Shown piece after piece: positions 16,796 through 24,507 of a DNA stretch of 64,000 bases. The notes under the pieces are model-generated. The model was not told the DNA's origin and searched no databases. It saw only the letters and a list, made by a program, of their open reading frames with translations. The stretch covers positions 1-64,000 of the forward strand of contig CACYQO010000005.1 in the NCBI GenBank assembly GCA_902776545.1, in the 5' to 3' direction. The stretch comes from an uncultured Prevotellaceae bacterium. Lineage in GTDB: Bacteria > Bacteroidota > Bacteroidia > Bacteroidales > Bacteroidaceae. A program made the translations under genes and the position numbers. How positions within the stretch are numbered: the stretch's first letter is position 1; each line of letters starts with the position of its first letter.

Positions 16796-16871
16796 TGCAA
16801 GGACTACAGGACTACAAGACTTTTTCTGAATAAGCAAAATTTAGTCCTTAAGTCCTATAGTCCGTTGCTAA
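16796..16871. repeat. Hairpin repeat between trpD and trpC (AGGACT type)
   Basis: TTGCAAGGACTACAGGACTA is matched by TTAGTCCTTAAGTCCTATAG...CCGTTGC in inverted form; related in sequence and position to 15961-16036. Confidence 0.8.
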
Positions 16872-16874
16872 ATC

Positions 16875-17888
16875 TTAACTGTTGAGCTCTACGAACTTCT
16901 TAAATGTACGGAGGGCGGCGCCGGAGTCGATACTCTCGCGGGCGATGGCGATACACTCCTCGATGGATTTCTGGCCGCGCTCAAGGACTTGGATGCCGAA
17001 GCCGGCATTGGCCAGCACGATGTTCTTCTGGGCAGGCAAGGCACGGTTCTCGAGTACGCTGTCGAAGATCTGTGCGGCCTCTTCCTCCGTTGCGCCTCCC
17101 ACGAGTTCCTCAGGTTTGGCAATCTCAAAACCGAGGTCCTGAGGCTTGAAGATGCGTTCGTAGTTGTTGGTGGTCACCTTGAAGTCGCCCGTCAGCGAGA
17201 TCTCGTCGTAGCCGTCGATGGAATTCACGATACCGAAGTCGATACCGATCTTCTGATATACCTGATTGTAGAGGCGCATCTGGTCGAGGTTGGCCACACC
17301 CAAGAGCTGACACTGAGGCTGCGAGGGATTCACCAGCGGGCCGAGCAGATTGAAGATGGTGGGGAACTGCAACGCCTTACGGATCGGGCCTACGAACTTC
17401 ATCGCCTTGGCGAAGAGCTGGGCGTGGAGATACACGATGCCTGCCTCGTTGAGTGAGCGGTTCAGCTTGTCGATATCATCCGTAAACTTAATGCCGTGAT
17501 GCTGGATCACATTCGATGCACCGCTGACGGAAGTAGCGGCATAGTTACCGTGCTTGGCCACTTTGTAACCAGCACCAGCAATCACGAAACAAGCTGTGGT
17601 CGAGATATTAAAGGTGTTCTTACGGTCGCCACCAGTGCCCACGACATCGATATAACGGTCGGCATTGAGAATGGCTGGTACACCTGTCTCCAAGATACCG
17701 TCGCGGAAGCCGAGCAACTCGTCGACAGTCACTCCACGCATCTGCAGAGCGGTCAACAGGGCGGTAATCTGCTCTGTGGGATACTCACTCTGAGTGATAC
17801 CGATCAGAATATTCTTCATTTCTTCACGAGACAGTTCCTCGTGGTTCAGCATCCTGTTCAGGATGTCTTTCATTGTTTGTTGTGCCAT
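16875..17888 (-). CDS. trpD: Anthranilate phosphoribosyltransferase
   Basis: TrpD transfers the phosphoribosyl group of PRPP to anthranilate. The 337-residue protein shows the PRPP-binding motif VVGTGGDRKNTFNIST, KHGNYAATSVSGASNV, and FVGPIRKALQFPTIFNLLGP. It starts MAQQTMKDILNRML; the internal Met at residue 6 is a possible alternative. Flanked on both sides by AGGACT-type hairpins in the operon gaps. Confidence 0.95.
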   Translation of the reverse strand: MAQQTMKDILNRMLNHEELSREEMKNILIGITQSEYPTEQITALLTALQMRGVTVDELLGFRDGILETGVPAILNADRYIDVVGTGGDRKNTFNISTTACFVIAGAGYKVAKHGNYAATSVSGASNVIQHHGIKFTDDIDKLNRSLNEAGIVYLHAQLFAKAMKFVGPIRKALQFPTIFNLLGPLVNPSQPQCQLLGVANLDQMRLYNQVYQKIGIDFGIVNSIDGYDEISLTGDFKVTTNNYERIFKPQDLGFEIAKPEELVGGATEEEAAQIFDSVLENRALPAQKNIVLANAGFGIQVLERGQKSIEECIAIARESIDSGAALRTFKKFVELNS

Positions 17889-17901
17889 GATCTTATTTTT
17901 T

Positions 17902-17976
17902 TTGCAACGGACTGCAGGACTTAAAGACTTTTTCTTTTAGGATAATCGGTCCTGTTAGTCCTGTTGTCCGTTGCTG
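17902..17976. repeat. Hairpin repeat between trpG and trpD (GGACTGCAGGACT type)
   Basis: GCAACGGACTGCAGGAC (left) and GTCCTGTTGTCCGTTGC (right) form the best-paired example of the trp-gap hairpins. No U-run follows on the transcribed strand, so it is not a classical terminator. Confidence 0.85.
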
Positions 17977-17984
17977 AATTAATA

Positions 17985-18548
17985 TTAAAGGAAAAGCCAG
18001 TTTTGCAGCATCTTCTTGCCATCGGGGGTGAGGACACTCTCCGGATGGAACTGGATGCCGCGGACGTTAAGGGTCTTGTGGCGCAGGGCCATCACCTGTC
18101 CCTCGTCGCTGACGGCAGTGACTTTGAGGCAATCGGGGAAGTTCTCATTCGACACCACCCACGAGTGATAACGACCAATGGTGATATCCCGCTCGATACC
18201 GCTGAAGATAGGATCGTCGTTCACGATATGACAGGGGGTAGCGACACCATGGAAGACATCCGACAGATTCTCCAACGTCCCTCCAAACACCTCGCCGATG
18301 GCCTGATGACCTAAGCAGACACCAAGGATAGGTTTCTTGCCGGCATAGGTACGGATGACGTCGAGCAACAGGCCTGCCTCCGAGGGAATGCCAGGACCTG
18401 GCGAGAGGATGATCTTGCTATAAGGCTCGAGGTCTGCGAGTTCGAACTGGTCGTTGCGCACAACGTCGACCTCTGCGCCCAACTCCTTCACTAAATGACT
18501 CAGGTTATACGTAAACGAGTCGTAATTATCGATGATGACTATTTTCAT
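17985..18548 (-). CDS. trpG: Anthranilate synthase component II (glutamine amidotransferase)
   Basis: The 187-residue class I amidotransferase supplies ammonia to TrpE. The nucleophile Cys lies in ILGVCLGHQAIGEVFGG, the catalytic His in GIQFHPESVLTPDG, and the N-terminus MKIVIIDNYDSFTYNLSHLV is diagnostic of TrpG/PabA. Its ATG overlaps the trpE stop by four bases, consistent with coupled synthesis of the two subunits. Confidence 0.95.
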   Translation of the reverse strand: MKIVIIDNYDSFTYNLSHLVKELGAEVDVVRNDQFELADLEPYSKIILSPGPGIPSEAGLLLDVIRTYAGKKPILGVCLGHQAIGEVFGGTLENLSDVFHGVATPCHIVNDDPIFSGIERDITIGRYHSWVVSNENFPDCLKVTAVSDEGQVMALRHKTLNVRGIQFHPESVLTPDGKKMLQNWLFL

Positions 18549-20014
18549 AATGTTGCTGCTTTTTCGATGGCCTTGCGCAGGGCACCGAGTTTATTGTTCA
18601 CTTCCTGTAATTCATACTCCACATCACTCTTGGCCACGATGCCGCCGCCAGCCTGGAACCAGAGTTCTCCGTTGCGGGAGACAAACGTGCGGATGGTGAT
18701 GGCCTGATTCAAAGATCCGTCGAGACCGATGATGCCGATGCAACCGCCGTAGGCACCGCGATTGTGCGGCTCGTATTCAGAAATCAGCTGCATAGCACGC
18801 ACCTTCGGGGCACCGCTCAAAGTCCCGGCAGGGAAGGTGTCGATAAACGCCTTGATAGGATCAGCGCCCTTGTCGAGTTCACCCGATACCCTCGACACCA
18901 GATGAATCACATGGCTGTAATACTGCAGATCTTTATAGAAGTCCACCTTCACGTTGTGACAATTACGGCTCAGGTCATTGCGGGCAAGATCCACCAGCAT
19001 CACGTGTTCGGCATTCTCTTTGGGATCATTGCGCAAGTATTCCGCTCCCCGGCGGTCTGCCTCAGCATCACCCGTACGTTTGGTGGTACCAGCAATGGGG
19101 TCAATATATGCACGGAATGAACTATTCTCTTTCCTCTTTCCTCTCTCCTCTTTCCTCTCTATTCTACAATGTGTCTCTGGTGAAGAGCCGAAGATGCGGA
19201 AACCGCCGAAGTCGAAGTAGAAGAGATAAGGCGAGGGATTGATGCTGCGCAACGCACGATAAAGCTTGAAGTCGTCGCCCTCGTACTTCTGGATGAAACG
19301 ACGGCTGAGCACAATCTGGAACACATCGCCACGCAGACAATGCTGGATGCCTTTTCTGATATTCTCCCTATGCTCATCATCAGTCAGCGTACTCCTGACA
19401 TCACCCACAGGATGGAAGTCGTAAGCCTGCACATTGGCCTTATTCATCGCTTTCAGAATAGTATCGATTTCGGTGGAGTCATTATCATTTATCATTTCTC
19501 CTTTATCATTTAAGGCGTCAGCCCGCAATGTCACGACTTTGAGCATATTGTTATGATGGTCGAACTCAATCACCACCTTATATAATATATAGAGCACATC
19601 AGGCGCATCATTCTTCACCAATGTCTCATCCTTCACGGGGATATCCTCGAAATACCTGACGGCGTTGAAGCTTGTGTAGCCGAAGAGTCCGCAGACGGCA
19701 GCATCCTCGCCACTGACCTCAATACGGTCGATAAGTTCGTGGATGGCCTTGTCAGAGCGATACGCTTTATTCACCTCGTGCTGGAAGGTAGAGCCGTCAG
19801 GATAGCTGACGGTGGCAACCCCGTGCCCGATAGCCACACTGGCGATGGGGTTCAGACCGATAAAGCTTCGCGAGTTGTTCGCATCATGGTAGTCGGAACT
19901 CTCCATCAGCGCACTCTGCGGATAGAGGTCTCTCAGTCGCATATAGACTCCCACCGGCGTATAGAGATCCGCCAGAATGGTCTTCGATGTTGTTTGATAT
20001 TTATAGGTAATCAT
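18545..20014 (-). CDS. trpE: Anthranilate synthase component I
   Basis: TrpE converts chorismate to anthranilate with TrpG. The protein has 489 residues with the chorismate-binding core: FQIVLSRRF, YLFYFDFGGFRIFGSSPETH, IDPIAGTTKRTGDAEADRRG, ENAEHVMLVDLARNDLSRNC and FPAGTLSGAPKVRAMQLI. The N-terminal region contains LMESSDYHDANNSRSFIG, resembling the Trp-binding feedback site. Odd: between SSPETHCRIE and AYIDPIAG there is a charged insert (KEERGKRKENSSF) encoded by CTCTTTC-type heptamers at 19127-19161. Insert position is next to a catalytic segment, so activity should be checked, but the frame is intact. Confidence 0.95.
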   Translation of the reverse strand: MITYKYQTTSKTILADLYTPVGVYMRLRDLYPQSALMESSDYHDANNSRSFIGLNPIASVAIGHGVATVSYPDGSTFQHEVNKAYRSDKAIHELIDRIEVSGEDAAVCGLFGYTSFNAVRYFEDIPVKDETLVKNDAPDVLYILYKVVIEFDHHNNMLKVVTLRADALNDKGEMINDNDSTEIDTILKAMNKANVQAYDFHPVGDVRSTLTDDEHRENIRKGIQHCLRGDVFQIVLSRRFIQKYEGDDFKLYRALRSINPSPYLFYFDFGGFRIFGSSPETHCRIERKEERGKRKENSSFRAYIDPIAGTTKRTGDAEADRRGAEYLRNDPKENAEHVMLVDLARNDLSRNCHNVKVDFYKDLQYYSHVIHLVSRVSGELDKGADPIKAFIDTFPAGTLSGAPKVRAMQLISEYEPHNRGAYGGCIGIIGLDGSLNQAITIRTFVSRNGELWFQAGGGIVAKSDVEYELQEVNNKLGALRKAIEKAATL

Positions 20015-20016
20015 AA

Positions 20017-20044
20017 TTCCTAATTTCTAATTCCTAATTCCTAA
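20017..20044 (-). repeat. Four 7-base units filling the trpB-trpE gap
   Basis: TTCCTAA, TTTCTAA, TTCCTAA, TTCCTAA occupy 20017-20044 exactly, almost the entire 30-bp gap between the trpB stop and the trpE start. Confidence 0.85.
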
Positions 20045-21247
20045 TTAAAAATCCCCGTACTCTTTCGCCATGACCTTGTTCTTCAGATACGTCTCGACGT
20101 CCTTGTCACCACGGCCGCTGACGGTGAGCACCACTACATCGTCGGGCTTAAAGGTGAGCTTCGAGAGGGCGGCGATAGCGTGGGCACTCTCGATGGCTGG
20201 GATGATACCCTCCATACGCGTCAGTTCATAGCCGCCATAGATTGCCTCGTCGTCGTTGATAGAGAGCACCTGCGTACGGCCCTGCTTTGCCATATTGCAG
20301 TGCATGGGACCTACGCCTGGATAGTCAAGACCTGCGGAGATTGTAAAGGCCTCCTGAATCTGACCGTCCTCATCCTGCATCACCAGCATCTTCGCCCCAT
20401 GCAGAATGCCCGTCGTACCACGATGAATCGTCGCAGCTGTATAGTCCGTATCCCAGCCGTGACCGCCAGCCTCAGCCAATACGATCTTCACACGTTCGTC
20501 ATCCATATAGTGATAGATAGTGCCTGCGGCATTCGATCCGCCACCGATACAGGCTATCAAGTAATCAGGATAGTCACGACCGATCTTTTCCTCCAGCTGC
20601 CACTTGATCTCTTCGGAGATGACGCTCTGCATACGGGCCACGAGGTCGGGATAAGGATGGGGACCCATCGTAGAACCCACGATATAGAACGTGTCGCTGG
20701 GATGACAGCACCAGTCACGGATGGCTTCGCTACAGGCATCGCTCAGCGTCATATTACCCGTACGGACAGGATGCACCTCGGCACCCAACATCTTCATACG
20801 CTCGACGTTCGTGTGCTGACGCTCCACATCGGTGGCACCCATAAACACCTCGCACTTCATGTTCATCAGTGCACAGACCGTTGCCGTTGCCACACCATGC
20901 TGACCAGCTCCCGTCTCAGCGATGATTCGCGTCTTGCCCATTTTCTGAGCCAACAGAATCTGACCGATGGTGTTGTTGATCTTGTGGGCACCGGTATGGT
21001 TCAGATCCTCACGCTTCAGATACAACTGACAGCCATACTGTTCGCTCATCCTTTTCGCGAAATACAGCGGTGACGGACGCCCTACGTAGTCCTTCAACAG
21101 TGCATGATACTCTGCCTTGAACTCCGCACTCTCGATAATCGGCAGATAAGCCTCCTGCAGATCATGCACACACTTGTAGAGAATCTCCGGCACATAAGCA
21201 CCTCCGAACTCTCCATAGAAACCGTTCTTGTCTACTTGATAATTCAT
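20045..21247 (-). CDS. trpB: Tryptophan synthase beta subunit
   Basis: TrpB joins indole and serine with PLP. The 400-residue protein begins MNYQVDKNGFYGEFGGAYVPE. The PLP lysine is in LNHTGAHKINNTIGQ, the phosphate-binding loop in CIGGGSNAAGT, and the catalytic Glu region in AETGAGQHGVA. First structural gene of the operon; the attenuator lies directly upstream. Between its start and the terminator are four 8-base CGTTATTA-type units (21255-21286). Confidence 0.96.
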   Translation of the reverse strand: MNYQVDKNGFYGEFGGAYVPEILYKCVHDLQEAYLPIIESAEFKAEYHALLKDYVGRPSPLYFAKRMSEQYGCQLYLKREDLNHTGAHKINNTIGQILLAQKMGKTRIIAETGAGQHGVATATVCALMNMKCEVFMGATDVERQHTNVERMKMLGAEVHPVRTGNMTLSDACSEAIRDWCCHPSDTFYIVGSTMGPHPYPDLVARMQSVISEEIKWQLEEKIGRDYPDYLIACIGGGSNAAGTIYHYMDDERVKIVLAEAGGHGWDTDYTAATIHRGTTGILHGAKMLVMQDEDGQIQEAFTISAGLDYPGVGPMHCNMAKQGRTQVLSINDDEAIYGGYELTRMEGIIPAIESAHAIAALSKLTFKPDDVVVLTVSGRGDKDVETYLKNKVMAKEYGDF

Positions 21248-21284
21248 ATTATGTCGTTATTACGTTATATCGTTATTACGTTAT

Positions 21285-21330
21285 TTAAGAAAAACTTTGA
21301 GAGGCCCGTCGCAAGAACGACAGGCCTCTC
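21285..21330 (-). terminator. Attenuator hairpin upstream of trpB
   Basis: On the transcribed (minus) strand a 13-bp stem (21318-21330 with 21299-21311, one G-U pair, 6-base loop) is followed by AAAGTTTTTCTT. It lies between the Trp-codon leader peptide and trpB, as expected for transcription attenuation. A complementary 8-base pair, CAAACTAT in the leader and ATAGTTTG downstream of it, could be the upstream stem that is disrupted when a ribosome stalls. Confidence 0.8.
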
Positions 21331-21369
21331 AGTATCTCTATGACAAACTATAGGTACGCGGCTATCTTC

Positions 21370-21426
21370 TCACGATCTTCCGAATCTTGAGCTGCGCCAC
21401 CACCAATAGTTTGCAATTATTGTCAT
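21370..21426 (-). CDS. trpL: trp operon leader peptide with three consecutive Trp codons
   Basis: The 18-codon frame reads MTIIANYWWWRSSRFGRS then TGA. Three adjacent TGG codons in such a short frame are very unlikely by chance and sit between a good promoter (21456-21487) and a terminator hairpin (21285-21330) in front of trpB. Starved ribosomes would stall on the TGG run, cover the CAAACTAT segment and change the fold of the downstream leader. The antiterminator helix is not obvious; a weak GAUAGCC/GGCCUGUC pairing with a bulge is possible. Too short for routine gene callers. Confidence 0.85.
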   Translation of the reverse strand: MTIIANYWWWRSSRFGRS

Positions 21427-21455
21427 TTTCGTTTCGTTTTATAACTTTCTGGCGG

Positions 21456-21487
21456 CAAAAGTACACATTTCCTTTCATTCTGCCAAA
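21456..21487 (-). promoter_or_regulatory. Promoter of the trp operon
   Basis: TACTTTTG (21456-21463) and TTTG (21484-21487) on the minus strand are exactly 20 bases apart. The transcript would start near 21449, about 22 nt before the leader-peptide ATG. Confidence 0.75.
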
Positions 21488-21578
21488 TTTTATCGCAACT
21501 TTTTTACTATTTTCTATCAAATTCCCTCTCTACGCAACAAAATTAAGCATGACGATGACGTATTTTTTTGTCTTTTCC

Positions 21579-21609
21579 TTGCATAATTGGAAATAAAGTC
21601 GTACCTTTG
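21579..21609 (+). promoter_or_regulatory. Promoter of the GH43 gene
   Basis: TTG (21579-21581), 20 bases, then TACCTTTG (21602-21609). The start codon is at 21649. It is divergent from the trp promoter. Confidence 0.7.
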
Positions 21610-21648
21610 CAGCAAGAAAAATTATTAACGACATAACGAACTACTACA

Positions 21649-23421
21649 ATGAGAAAAATTCTATTTTTGATGCTCTCGGCGCTGCTGCCGATATGTGCAT
21701 CTGCTGTTAGTCTGACACGTGTCAGTGTCCATGATCCAAGTGTCGTGTGGGATCCCGCCTCACAGACCTATTACATCTTCGGTTCCCACCGTGATCATGC
21801 CAAGTCCACCGACATGATGAACTGGACAAAAATCACCGTACCCTGGGCAACGGCAACGAGCAACGATGCCGATCCAAACATCGCCTTTACCACACCTGAG
21901 GTGACAAAGATTAAGAAAGGCGGCGTAGAATACGATTTCGCCTTTGATGCTGTCAAGTGGTCAGCACGGGGTGGCACACAAAATTTGGCCAAATATGATG
22001 TGACTGGCAACCAGTGGGCACCAGACGTTATATATAATAAGGTGATGAACAAATGGTGCATGTACCTCAGCGTCAATGGCGATGCCTGGTACTCCAGCAT
22101 CATCATGCTCACGGCCGACAATATCGAGGGTCCCTATCGCTATCAGGCACCCGTGGTCATCAGCGGTTTCAGAAGCGGTACGGAATACAAAGACACTGAT
22201 CTCGAACTGGTAGTAGGTTCTCTCGACGCTCTGCCGGAGCGATATGCTACGGGTAACAGGTGGGGTGATCGTTGGCCCAACAATATCGATCCCTGCGTGT
22301 TCTACGACGAGGAAGGCAAACTGTGGATGTCATACGGCTCATGGAGCGGCGGCATCTGGATGCTCGAACTCGACGAGGAGACGGGCCTGCGCGACTATGA
22401 TGTGGAATATGAACTGAAGGGCAAAGACAACGGCATCACCGTCGATCCTTACTTCGGTAAGAAGATCGCCGGCGGCTACTACGTCTCTGGTGAGGCCTCA
22501 TATATCGAACACATCGGCGACTACTACTTCCTCTTCATGTCTTATGGCGGTCTGGCTGCCGGCGGTGTGGCAAGCGACTACAACAACGGTGGCTACCAGA
22601 TGCGCGTGTTCCGATCAGACAAGCCTGACGGCCCTTACAAGGATATGGATGGAAATGATGCTGTCTATAACTCCTACCAGCTGAACTTCGGACCCAATGC
22701 CAATACCAACCGAGGCATCAACATCTTCGGCGCCTACAAGGACTGGGGCAATCAGGCTAAGGGCAATAAAGGCGAGCGTTCACAAGGCCACAATTCTATC
22801 ATCGCCGCAGAGGACGGACGCACTTATTTGGTGTACCACACCCGTTTCCAGAATCGCCAAGAGTCCCATGAGGTGCGTGTTCATCAGGTATTCATGAGCA
22901 AGAACGGCTGGCTCGTGGCTGCTCCCTTCGAGTATACTGGAGAGCAGGTGACTACTGCCGACATCGCCACTACCCAGCAGATAGCCAACGACCAGATTCC
23001 TGGCGACTACAAACTGCTTATCCACAAATACAAATTAGACCACACGAAGAAAGAAGCTGTCAGCCCTGTGGATATCCAGCTCAATGCCGACGGCACCATC
23101 AGCGGTAGTCAGGCTGGCACCTGGAAGACTGAAGATGGCACCTCATACGTCATCATCAAGCTTGGTTCTACTACCTATTACGGTGTGTTCGTGGAACAGA
23201 CGCTGGAGCCTACCGACGACAAGGCGGTTGCCTTCACAGCCGTCACCAAGAACGGCCAGACCATCTGGGGCTATCAGACCGCAGCTTCTACAGGCATCGA
23301 GCAAATCGTAAATCGTAAATCTGTAAATAGTAAATATTACGATCTCCAGGGACGTCCTATCACTGAGCCTCAGCGTAAGGGCATCTACATCCAAAATGGT
23401 AAGAAGGTCGTGATTAAGTAG
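21649..23421 (+). CDS. GH43 glycosidase, extracellular endo-arabinanase-like, with sorting-type C-terminus
   Basis: The 590-residue secreted protein has signal peptide MRKILFLMLSALLPICASA and a five-bladed propeller with GH43 acids: Asp in VHDPSVVWD (about 29), Asp in NNIDPCVFYDEEGKLWMSYG (about 214) and general acid Glu in YVSGEASYIEHIGDYYF (about 283). After the propeller is a beta domain (DYKLLIHKYKLDHTKKEAVS...) like the C-terminal domain of extracellular alpha-1,5-arabinanases. The end, YYDLQGRPITEPQRKGIYIQ, is a Prevotella-type secretion/sorting tail. The linker before it (IVNRKSVNSK) is encoded by AAATCGT-type 7-base repeats (about 23305-23335). Exact substrate is inferred from family only. 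Confidence 0.85.
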   Translation: MRKILFLMLSALLPICASAVSLTRVSVHDPSVVWDPASQTYYIFGSHRDHAKSTDMMNWTKITVPWATATSNDADPNIAFTTPEVTKIKKGGVEYDFAFDAVKWSARGGTQNLAKYDVTGNQWAPDVIYNKVMNKWCMYLSVNGDAWYSSIIMLTADNIEGPYRYQAPVVISGFRSGTEYKDTDLELVVGSLDALPERYATGNRWGDRWPNNIDPCVFYDEEGKLWMSYGSWSGGIWMLELDEETGLRDYDVEYELKGKDNGITVDPYFGKKIAGGYYVSGEASYIEHIGDYYFLFMSYGGLAAGGVASDYNNGGYQMRVFRSDKPDGPYKDMDGNDAVYNSYQLNFGPNANTNRGINIFGAYKDWGNQAKGNKGERSQGHNSIIAAEDGRTYLVYHTRFQNRQESHEVRVHQVFMSKNGWLVAAPFEYTGEQVTTADIATTQQIANDQIPGDYKLLIHKYKLDHTKKEAVSPVDIQLNADGTISGSQAGTWKTEDGTSYVIIKLGSTTYYGVFVEQTLEPTDDKAVAFTAVTKNGQTIWGYQTAASTGIEQIVNRKSVNSKYYDLQGRPITEPQRKGIYIQNGKKVVIK

Positions 23422-23426
23422 TCTCT

Positions 23427-24299
23427 TCAGACATTACCCAAATAAACATACCTTATCCCCTCCTCCTCTGCGATGCGCTTGGCAGCCTGCAGAGTGTGGA
23501 GGGGTGTTGGTTGAATGTCCTGCATCTTGTATCTGGGGAAGAACCGGCTGAAGTGCAACGGAGCTTCAGTAAGATGGTTGTCTGCGAGCCACTGGCACAT
23601 CTGACGAATCATCTGCAAATCGTCATTGATGCCTGGGATAACAAGATTGGTGAGTTCTATCCACACGTCGGCATCCCGCATGGCGAGGATGGTGTCAAGC
23701 ACAGGCTGGAGATGTCCGCCGCTGACACGCTTATAGATATCATCGCTGAACGACTTCAGGTCGATATTGGCAGCATCGAGATATGGCAGCAGGTCAGCCA
23801 GCGGTTCCTGACAGACATAGCCTGCCGTGACGAGGATGTTCCAGAGACCTGCCTCATGCGCCAGACGGGCCGTATCGGTGATATATTCTAAATAGGTAAG
23901 GGGCTCGGTATAGGTATAGGCAATGCCTGGACAGTGATGCTTCAGACAGAGCGAAACCACTTTCTCAGGAGAGAGGTCGTAATAGTCTGCCTGCTCTGGC
24001 GATGCCTGAGAGATGTCGTGGTTCTGACAGTTCAGACAGCGGAAGTTACACCCTGTACAGGCAATGGACAGACAGGTGGTACCCGGATGGAAATGATAGA
24101 GCGGTTTCTTCTCCACTGGATCGACAGCCAAGGCACAGGGCTTACCATAGACCTCGCTCACAAGCACGCCACCATGATTCCGCCTACTGCGACAGACACC
24201 CGTCTTACCTTCAGCGATGTGACAGTGATGCGGACAGAGCGTACACTCCACTCCCCCATCCTCCAATTTCCGATAATACCAACATTCTTTCATCTGCAA
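23427..24299 (-). CDS. amrS: AmmeMemoRadiSam system radical SAM enzyme
   Basis: The 290-residue protein resembles pyruvate-formate-lyase-activase-like radical SAM proteins. The SAM-binding 4Fe-4S motif is CNFRCLNC (Cys 84, 88, 91). An N-terminal Cys/His cluster (ECTLCPHHCHIAEGKTGVC) is characteristic of the AmmeMemoRadiSam radical SAM subfamily, as are GIAYTYTEPLTYLEY and NIDLKSFSDDIYKRVSGG. It follows the Memo-AMMECR1 fusion gene on the same strand after about 208 bp of A/T-rich sequence in which I see only a short CTCGGCTTTGCCGCTTG hairpin. The reaction of this system is unknown. Confidence 0.9.
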   Translation of the reverse strand: MQMKECWYYRKLEDGGVECTLCPHHCHIAEGKTGVCRSRRNHGGVLVSEVYGKPCALAVDPVEKKPLYHFHPGTTCLSIACTGCNFRCLNCQNHDISQASPEQADYYDLSPEKVVSLCLKHHCPGIAYTYTEPLTYLEYITDTARLAHEAGLWNILVTAGYVCQEPLADLLPYLDAANIDLKSFSDDIYKRVSGGHLQPVLDTILAMRDADVWIELTNLVIPGINDDLQMIRQMCQWLADNHLTEAPLHFSRFFPRYKMQDIQPTPLHTLQAAKRIAEEEGIRYVYLGNV

Positions 24300-24507
24300 A
24301 TATCTATTAATGACAATAAAAAATTTGGGGATGATTTCTATTTAACATATAATTGCCATCTAATTGTTCATATAATGCTGCGCGCAGCAATTAATGGAAA
24401 ATTTGTGATCGCTCGGCTTTGCCGCTTGCTACCATAGGGACGCAAGAATTCGTGTTATAAATCTTACCAATTTATATTTTACAATTATTTAAACAACGGA
24501 TTACACG

